A stretch of 64,000 nt of DNA from positions 248,001 to 312,000 of the forward strand of contig JBGVNW010000068.1 of the NCBI GenBank assembly GCA_045125935.1, given 5' to 3'. The DNA comes from CAG-877 sp045125935. GTDB lineage: Bacteria; Bacillota_I; Bacilli_A; RF39; UBA660. Position numbers and translations under genes: made by a program. Positions within the stretch are counted from its first letter, which is position 1. Each line of letters starts with the position of its first letter. The notes under the pieces are model-generated. The model was not told the origin of the DNA and ran no database searches. It worked only from the letters and a program-made list of their open reading frames with translations. Below are positions 58,576 through 64,000 of this stretch, in pieces.

Positions 58576-60258
58576 TTAATAAAGACTAACACCTTCACCA
58601 AGTGCAATGTCGAAGCAGTAGAAATAAAGTTGTGGGTGGTGTCCTGCCTTAACAAGAGCATAACGAGATGTAAGACTTGTTACAGGAGCACCTTCAAGAC
58701 CTTCTACTGGATAAGTCAATTTATCAGCCATCAAGTAAGGCATGAATACAAGACCAGGTTCGTTATCTTTACCCTTTCTACCAACAACGATTCTAGTGTC
58801 TGACCAAGGAAGGTTAGGATCTACATAGATAGATACACCAGAAACAGCACCTACTGGATAAAGTGAACCAGCAGTTTGGTTGATAGTATTAGAAAGAGGA
58901 TATGCTACGAAACCAGCACAATCTTGAAGTGCAGTAGCGATAGCAGCAGAACATACAGCGTATGTACCAGCACCTCTACGACCTCTTTGTGCGATAAGGT
59001 TAGATGCAGCAAGAACTTTGCTCATAATTCTTCTTTGGATAGTACCAAGAGTTTCAGCACCACCACCTACGAATGAAGTGATATAACCAGCCTTTGCAGC
59101 AGCTTTAGGATCTACTGTGAAGTAAGTGTTAAGATTGATACCTTCAAAAGCAAGAGCTTCATTGTAGTTTTGAAGACCAAGAGCGTAAATTTCGTTAAGG
59201 ATTTCACGGTTGATGTGTTGAGTAAGTTCATTTACAAGTTCAGCTTCAACTTGTGCAAGAGCATCAATACCGTAAGCCTTAAGGTCTTGGATTTGTTCAC
59301 GAGTGATAGCACCCTTAACCTTGATAGTCTTAGCTTCAACCTTTTCAGTGAATACGTTAAGTGACATCAAGTTAGCAGGAGTAGATTCACCTTCAGCACG
59401 GTCATAAGCCTTTGCAGACATAGGATCGCCATTCTTGAAACCAGCACCTGTGAAACCAGGAATGAAATCTTCAAGAGCCTTAACAGTATCAATATCAATT
59501 ACATCGTAACCAGCAACTTGAGCAGCATTTTCACCCATAAGAGCTTCTACAAGAGTGATACCTGCACCTTCTCCACCGTTAATTATTGAGTTAGTAAGAA
59601 CTGATTGTTCTTTAACTTGGAAGATAGGACGACCATCAATACGACCAAGAGCAACGAAAGTAAGTTCAAAGTTGTTACCAATCTTGATAGGTTCCATACC
59701 AGGATAGAACGCTTCACGAAGTTCTTGATAAAGTTTTGCGTGATTCATTGCACTATCATCAGAATCATCACTCTTAGAAAGAGTAAGCTTCACCATAAGA
59801 GGAGCAGTCTTTGATTCATAATCACCTTCAAAACGAGGACGAAGATTAGTCTTACCACCTTCATAAACATAGTCCATATATTGGAGAATACCAAGAGGGC
59901 CATTCATAGGAACTACAGGAACAAGGTCAAGTGCAATTGTTTGTGCAGCAACTTGAACTGCAAGAGGAAGAAGTGAGAAAGGATTATCACCAGAACCCTT
60001 AACACCATCATAACCATTGTTAGGATTTGCACCAGGGAAATAAGCCTGACCCATACCACCAACATTCATGTTAGGATTCATATGAACATAACCCATTGCA
60101 GATTCGTTGATGTTATTCTTTTCAGCGAGTGTATGATAAGCACAATATTTGCTCATCCATGTCAACTTACTTCTGTCCTGAATTCCAGTTGACTCAGTAA
60201 TAAAGCCTGACCAAGTTTTAAGAGTCTCAGCTTCGTTCAAAATTACATTGTTAAACAT
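58576..60258 (-). CDS. 23: Major capsid protein (gp23-like)
   Basis: 560 residues (T4 gp23 is 521). Typical HK97/gp23 segments: VVPMNGPLGILQYMDYVYEG (compare T4 'GVQPMNSPTGQVFALRAVYG'), AMTREQIQDLKAYGIDALAQ-type region (AITREQIQDLKAYGIDALAQ), and VNELTQHINREILNEIYALG, then IIVGRKGKDNEPGLVFMPYL and TSRYALVKAG. Candidate maturation cuts: ILNE|A (9), FITE|S (22) and NINE|S (52); the last lies just before the start of the conserved region, as T4 cuts FLTE|A at 65. Base composition is visibly less AT-rich than its neighbours, consistent with very high expression. Two late promoters precede it. Confidence 0.93.
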   Translation of the reverse strand: MFNNVILNEAETLKTWSGFITESTGIQDRSKLTWMSKYCAYHTLAEKNNINESAMGYVHMNPNMNVGGMGQAYFPGANPNNGYDGVKGSGDNPFSLLPLAVQVAAQTIALDLVPVVPMNGPLGILQYMDYVYEGGKTNLRPRFEGDYESKTAPLMVKLTLSKSDDSDDSAMNHAKLYQELREAFYPGMEPIKIGNNFELTFVALGRIDGRPIFQVKEQSVLTNSIINGGEGAGITLVEALMGENAAQVAGYDVIDIDTVKALEDFIPGFTGAGFKNGDPMSAKAYDRAEGESTPANLMSLNVFTEKVEAKTIKVKGAITREQIQDLKAYGIDALAQVEAELVNELTQHINREILNEIYALGLQNYNEALAFEGINLNTYFTVDPKAAAKAGYITSFVGGGAETLGTIQRRIMSKVLAASNLIAQRGRRGAGTYAVCSAAIATALQDCAGFVAYPLSNTINQTAGSLYPVGAVSGVSIYVDPNLPWSDTRIVVGRKGKDNEPGLVFMPYLMADKLTYPVEGLEGAPVTSLTSRYALVKAGHHPQLYFYCFDIALGEGVSLY

Positions 60259-60343
60259 ATTAAATTTAATTTTTTGTGTATTTTTTTATATTGAATCAAC
60301 CAAAGTTCTTTGCTTCTATTAACTTTAGTAAATTTTTATATTA

Positions 60344-60351
60344 TATTTATG
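60344..60351 (-). promoter_or_regulatory. Late promoter motif CATAAATA (minus), proximal
   Basis: Minus strand TTTTCATAAATATAATATA, 85 bases before the capsid start. Confidence 0.7.
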
Positions 60352-60376
60352 AAAATTATTTTTCAATTTTTTTGTT

Positions 60377-60408
60377 CTGTAGTGTGGGTTTTAAAAATCA
60401 CACTACAG
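60377..60408 (-). promoter_or_regulatory. Perfect 10-bp hairpin between tandem capsid promoters
   Basis: CTGTAGTGTG/CACACTACAG. No T-tract on either strand, so not a typical terminator. It would lie at the extreme 5' end of the mRNA from the motif at 60412 and may stabilise it. The 179-base gap 60259-60437 holds this, the two late promoters and no gene. Confidence 0.5.
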
Positions 60409-60411
60409 ATA

Positions 60412-60419
60412 TATTTATG
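60412..60419 (-). promoter_or_regulatory. Late promoter motif CATAAATA (minus), distal
   Basis: Minus strand TTTGCATAAATATATCTG. Second, upstream late promoter of the capsid gene. Confidence 0.6.
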
Positions 60420-60437
60420 CAAAATGAGATTTAAAAA

Positions 60438-62438
60438 TTAGAATCTACGCATATTACGCTTAATTCTTTCTGCCATCATCTTATAAGAATCTGTTGCAAG
60501 AACACTTTCATTCAATTCCTTATTTTCATTTTGAATAACATTCTCTTCAAGTTTTACAGATTCCATTCTCTTTTCTCTCAAATCACGAGTGTTCCAGAAA
60601 TAAACTGCACTTGCTTCTTCTTTGATGATAAACATCTTTGATTCTGCAAGAATTTCTTTCTTTCTTTCATCCGACAGCTTCATCCAACTTTCTTGAAGTC
60701 TTGCAGGAATATAGTTAATAAGATTGAAATCTGTTGAATTAATTCTTGTTCTTGATTCTTCTAATGCTGCAAATTCTCTTTCTTTTGCTTCAGCATAATT
60801 AGTCTTAACTGTAGAAATCAACGAATCAAGTTTTGAACCAAGTTCATTTTGATATTTTTTAGCATCAAATTTATTTTCAGACTTGCTTTCAGTTACATTT
60901 CTTCTAACAGCAGTCTTATTTTCATTAACCTTATTTTCAAACTTACCATTCATAGCTTCAGCAAGATAGTTGCTATAATCAATAAGTTTGTTAGATTCTT
61001 CTACAATATGATTTTGATGTGCGATCATCTTATTCATATTTTCTGCAAGATAATCTTGATGTGCGATTGACTTGTTAGCTTCTTCTGCAAGCATATTGCT
61101 ATAATCAATAGACTTATCAAGCATTTCAGCAACATATTTTTGATAACCGATTGTATCATCGAGATTTTCAGCAAGATAATCTTGGTGATCAATCATCTTA
61201 TCCATGTTTTCAGCGAGATAGTCTTGGTGATCAATCATCTTATCCATGCTTTCTGCGAGATAATCTTGATGTGCGATCATCTTATTCATATTTTCTGCAA
61301 GATAATCTTGATGTGCAACCATCTTATTTGCTTCTTCAGCAATATAGTCTTGATGTGAAATAGAAGTATCAAGTTTTTCAGCAAGATAACTTACATACTT
61401 TACAAGATTATTATATTTTTCTTCCATTTCCTCTACTTGCTCTGCAACTTTTTCCTCAACAGCATCATCTACAACATCTTCAACTTGATCTGCAACCATA
61501 TTTGCTATCATGCTGTTATCAACTTTATCAGCAGAATATTGTTGTGTTGGTCTATTTTTGTTACCAGATACTTTGATATTTGCTAATTCTGTTTCATAAT
61601 TGGAAATGGCAGACCTTAAATCGGCAATAACTTCCGACAAATGTTCGCTGTATTTCTGGAAATCAGAATACAGGATATACTGACCATTATTATCCATATT
61701 TTTATTATTTAGTGTATCTTTATTCTTAACAGATTGAGTTTCTGCACTATTTGATGTTAGTGATCCACCTTCTTGTGCAATTTCAGGTGACAATTCTGTA
61801 TTTGTCTCCATTATCTCATAAACATCAACATTATCATATTCACCTATTTTTTTATAATTTTCATTCATATATTGATAGCTTTCGTTGAGTTTTTTGAGAA
61901 CTTCTCTACTTTCGTCAGATATAGGATTAACTTCAACACCTTCATTTACTCTTGTAAGAACAGCATTAGCAAAACCAGGTTCTGCAACCAAGTCGTATGT
62001 AAATAATTGTTGCAATCTTACTCTACCAGATTCATCAACAGTACCTGCTGCACGAGAACTAATATGCAAAGGAATACCATCCTTAACTAATGCTCTTGCG
62101 TCCATACCTCTACTTGTGTGCAACAACTTGATTCTTCCTACAATCGCATTTTGTTGTTCATCAAATTTAAGACTTTCAACCACATGAGATGCATTTGCTA
62201 AAGAAGTTTCGAAATTGTGGGGATGATCCAATTCTCCCAATAAAGATCTTGATGCGATAGCACCCTGTAGATTCGCAACATGTGGAAGAAAATCGGCAGA
62301 TTCATATATTCTACCATTACGATTTTTTTGATTAAATGTAGTAAATACACCTTCCAATACAATTGAATCATCCTCTTCTGTGTGTTGTGAAAGATTTGCA
62401 TCACATCTCTCAACAATCAAAAGTTTCTTTTGTTTCAT
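60438..62438 (-). CDS. 21: Prohead protease fused to repeat scaffold (gp21-gp22-like)
   Basis: 666 residues. Residues 1-170 are the prohead protease: FNQKNRNGRIYES, LLGELDHPHN (His72), HISSRAAG (Ser127/128) and LFTYDLVAEPGF, the S78/S80 fold. T4 gp21 is 212 residues and is separate from scaffold gp22; here the protease continues into a scaffold of coiled coil (310-345), eleven 14-residue repeats (348-501; type HQDYLAENMDKMID) and a charged helical tail. Most repeats carry Y-(L/I/V)-A-E, equal to the protease's own (L/I)-x-E specificity. Processing would remove the fusion and shred the scaffold. Late promoter at 62466. Confidence 0.88.
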   Translation of the reverse strand: MKQKKLLIVERCDANLSQHTEEDDSIVLEGVFTTFNQKNRNGRIYESADFLPHVANLQGAIASRSLLGELDHPHNFETSLANASHVVESLKFDEQQNAIVGRIKLLHTSRGMDARALVKDGIPLHISSRAAGTVDESGRVRLQQLFTYDLVAEPGFANAVLTRVNEGVEVNPISDESREVLKKLNESYQYMNENYKKIGEYDNVDVYEIMETNTELSPEIAQEGGSLTSNSAETQSVKNKDTLNNKNMDNNGQYILYSDFQKYSEHLSEVIADLRSAISNYETELANIKVSGNKNRPTQQYSADKVDNSMIANMVADQVEDVVDDAVEEKVAEQVEEMEEKYNNLVKYVSYLAEKLDTSISHQDYIAEEANKMVAHQDYLAENMNKMIAHQDYLAESMDKMIDHQDYLAENMDKMIDHQDYLAENLDDTIGYQKYVAEMLDKSIDYSNMLAEEANKSIAHQDYLAENMNKMIAHQNHIVEESNKLIDYSNYLAEAMNGKFENKVNENKTAVRRNVTESKSENKFDAKKYQNELGSKLDSLISTVKTNYAEAKEREFAALEESRTRINSTDFNLINYIPARLQESWMKLSDERKKEILAESKMFIIKEEASAVYFWNTRDLREKRMESVKLEENVIQNENKELNESVLATDSYKMMAERIKRNMRRF
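60936..61397 (-). repeat. Eleven tandem 42-base coding repeats
   Basis: Encodes eleven 14-residue units in the scaffold part, consensus (H/Y)QDYLAENMDKMID. Copies differ at the nucleotide level in some bases, so the array is under protein-level constraint. Confidence 0.9.
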
Positions 62439-62465
62439 CTGTGTATAATATATTTATATATAGTA

Positions 62466-62473
62466 TATTTATG
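62466..62473 (-). promoter_or_regulatory. Late promoter motif CATAAATA (minus)
   Basis: Minus strand TTTACATAAATATACTATATA, 27 bases before the start at 62438. Confidence 0.7.
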
Positions 62474-62505
62474 TAAATAAAAATTTAAGATTTAAAATTT
62501 CTTAA

Positions 62506-63987
62506 TTATAAACCAGCAAGAGGTCCTCCGCCATTGTCATCGCCCTCATCGTCATCTTTCTTCTTTGGTTTCTTTGCTTTAAATTCATCTTTAGGTGCCC
62601 CATCCAATATTTTTGCAATATCTTCTTGTTTATATCCTTCATCTCTCAATTTCTTTTCATCCTTATATCTTTGGTTGAGTTTCAAATCTTCATCACTCAT
62701 ACCAAAATACTTACGAACAATAAAATCAAAATCGAAATATGGAATTTCATTTCCTTCAGCATCTCTTTCGACCATTGTAGACATTATAGATGAAATAAAG
62801 TCTGATTGTTTTTGTAATAATTCAATTTCCTTGTTTTGTTCAAAAACAGAATCTTTATAATAATCAAGACCCATGTTAACGCGGAAATTCATATCTGTTT
62901 GTATTTCTGGATGTTTCAAACACATTTGTATATACAATGGTTTGATGAGTATTTCCTGAAATACAGATCGAAGTCTTGTAATAAATTTAGAAAAACGAAT
63001 TTCTTCACGAGCAATACCATCTGCTGTCATTGTAAAAATACCTTCGCCTTGTTCCTTTTCAAATCTTGAAGCAGGAATCTTTGATGCTTGTCTTAATTTA
63101 TCTCTGAAATATTTTAATGTTTCTGTGTCTGATATTTCAGGACCGTCATTTCCTATATTTTGAATCTGTGGAGTTTCACCACCTTCTGAAGCCATAAAAA
63201 TGTCTTTATAGAATTGAAGCATGGGACGACCGTTAGTATGTATTTCACCAGAATCCCAGTCAAAATCAACAATCTCTTTATAAGAGTTCATTGCTTGAGC
63301 TAGTGTTTGGCGACCTCTAACCGACTGCACACTACCAACAGGTATAATATATTGAGTTTTATAAGATGCATTGGTTACAGCCCAAATGATACGAGTTGCT
63401 TCCATTGTTCTCAATATATTAAATGATCTGATAAGTCTTTCAACATAAGAAATTCTTGATGTCATATCAGATTTAGAATATGATATATATATAATCTGTG
63501 AATCATAAAGAATTCTATCTTGTGTTAATTGACCACCAGCACCTTGTCTTTGATTCACAAACCATATTTTTTCATTAGTTTGTGGATCCAAACCAGGTGT
63601 TAATGACGCTGGGTCTATTTCAACAAAACCAATAATTTCTGTTTGTTGTTCATTATATACAATTTCAAACGCCAAAAAACCATCAATAAGCCACTTACGG
63701 AAATAATCAGATGCCTGAATAGCATCATAAAAACCAAAATAATTATAAAGTTTATTATATTCTGCACTAAGTTCATCTAATATAGTTTGATCTACTTTAT
63801 AATTTAATTTTATATTTGCAAATTTATTTCCATCATCGAAAACTATAGATTCTTCACAAATTATATCTAATATTTCCTCAATTTCATCTTGTAATGCAAA
63901 TTTTCTAATTTGCTCTTTCTTTTTTTGATAGCTTTCTTCAGCGACACCAAAATAACCTTTACCCAAACTCGGATCTGTAGATGACAT
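62506..63987 (-). CDS. 20: Portal protein (gp20-like), 5' end outside window
   Basis: At least 493 residues; the frame stays open past Met 63987 to the window edge, where the codons read LFAR before MSSTDPSLGKG, like T4 gp20 'LFAPWAKMDE', so the real start is probably outside. Portal segments: IICEESIVFDDGNKFANIKL, DYFRKWLIDGFLAFEIV, IDPASLTPG, TQDRILYDSQIIYISYSKSD, RIIWAVTNASYKTQ, YFRDKLRQASKIPASRFEKE and FTMTADGIAREEIRFSKFI. The dodecamer forms the DNA gate and binds terminase. The C-terminus is Asp/Lys/Gly rich and ends PLAGL. Last gene of the late head region: portal, protease-scaffold, capsid. Confidence 0.92.
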   Translation of the reverse strand: MSSTDPSLGKGYFGVAEESYQKKKEQIRKFALQDEIEEILDIICEESIVFDDGNKFANIKLNYKVDQTILDELSAEYNKLYNYFGFYDAIQASDYFRKWLIDGFLAFEIVYNEQQTEIIGFVEIDPASLTPGLDPQTNEKIWFVNQRQGAGGQLTQDRILYDSQIIYISYSKSDMTSRISYVERLIRSFNILRTMEATRIIWAVTNASYKTQYIIPVGSVQSVRGRQTLAQAMNSYKEIVDFDWDSGEIHTNGRPMLQFYKDIFMASEGGETPQIQNIGNDGPEISDTETLKYFRDKLRQASKIPASRFEKEQGEGIFTMTADGIAREEIRFSKFITRLRSVFQEILIKPLYIQMCLKHPEIQTDMNFRVNMGLDYYKDSVFEQNKEIELLQKQSDFISSIMSTMVERDAEGNEIPYFDFDFIVRKYFGMSDEDLKLNQRYKDEKKLRDEGYKQEDIAKILDGAPKDEFKAKKPKKKDDDEGDDNGGGPLAGL

Positions 63988-64000
63988 TCTAGCGAATAAA

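Noticed and set aside
60936..61397. Regular ~42-base repeats that could suggest a CRISPR array
   Set aside because: They are in frame in the scaffold-protease gene, have no spacers, and encode a regular 14-residue helical unit.
1..64000. tRNA genes
   Set aside because: I saw no cloverleaf with the conserved TTCGANTC-type arm in the gaps; a dedicated scan would be needed to exclude them.

Overview
The window is a 64 kb piece of a strongly AT-rich genome of a T4-like contractile-tailed bacteriophage, probably a large one. It carries recognisable counterparts of T4 gp15 (tail stabiliser), gp55 and gp33 (late transcription), gp17 (terminase), gp43 (DNA polymerase), gp45 (clamp), gp47, gp31 (co-chaperonin), UvsX, gp41, gp5/spike, gp13, gp6, gp25, gp23 (major capsid), gp21 (prohead protease) and gp20 (portal). 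Start codons lack Shine-Dalgarno sequences. One promoter class contains the TAnnTTTG -7 box of Bacteroidetes, and a BspA-type repeat is present, so a Bacteroidetes host is the best inference. The genetic code looks standard (TAA, TGA and one TAG stop).

Layout. 1-1315: replication-side genes (possible clamp-loader subunit, coiled-coil protein). 1316-8065: structured leader plus an S1-like protein, then late virion-type genes (gp15-like, ligase-like, 600-aa protein). 8066-10137: a TnpB RNA-guided nuclease gene inserted in front of the late sigma factor gp55. 10179-14477: a tagged internal-protein gene and a terminase gene broken by an atypically split intein with a free-standing homing endonuclease between the halves. 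14516-15340 (minus): small gene and gp33-like coactivator. 15482-23655: DNA polymerase split into two proteins around a second homing endonuclease, then clamp, gp47, GroES-like and RecB-like nuclease. 23697-33711: accessory late genes (metallopeptidase, glycosyltransferase, RimK-like ligase, RimB-like protease, phosphoribosyltransferase, membrane protein) and one DNA methyltransferase. 33781-38416: second methyltransferase, UvsX, small protein, gp41, Dam. 38458-46910: AAA ATPase, MoxR-like ATPase, DUF2201-type metallopeptidase and VWA protein. 46939-63987: mostly minus-strand structural genes (spike, neck, baseplate wedge, major capsid, protease-scaffold fusion, portal), interrupted by a homing-endonuclease/methyltransferase fusion.

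Two promoter motifs divide the genes cleanly. TTTGTTATATTT(A/G/T) precedes replication and modification genes; CATAAATA (compare T4 late TATAAATA, read by gp55/gp33/gp45) precedes virion and accessory late genes. Rho-independent terminators often run directly into the next promoter through their T-tract.

The most unusual theme is a family of about 15 proteins whose N-termini resemble the T4 capsid-targeting sequence of internal proteins (T4 MKTYQEFIAEA; here MIKTFEDFVNE and relatives) and end in an (I/L/V)-x-E site of the gp21 protease type. The tag sits on enzymes: a RimK-type ligase, a retropepsin-like protease, two metallopeptidases, a phosphoribosyltransferase, two AAA ATPases and a VWA protein. 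This suggests an enzyme cargo packed in the head and injected with the DNA. Other notable items are the same translational-operator-like hairpin in front of both polymerase halves, and a scaffold made of eleven 14-residue repeats, almost all carrying a protease site.
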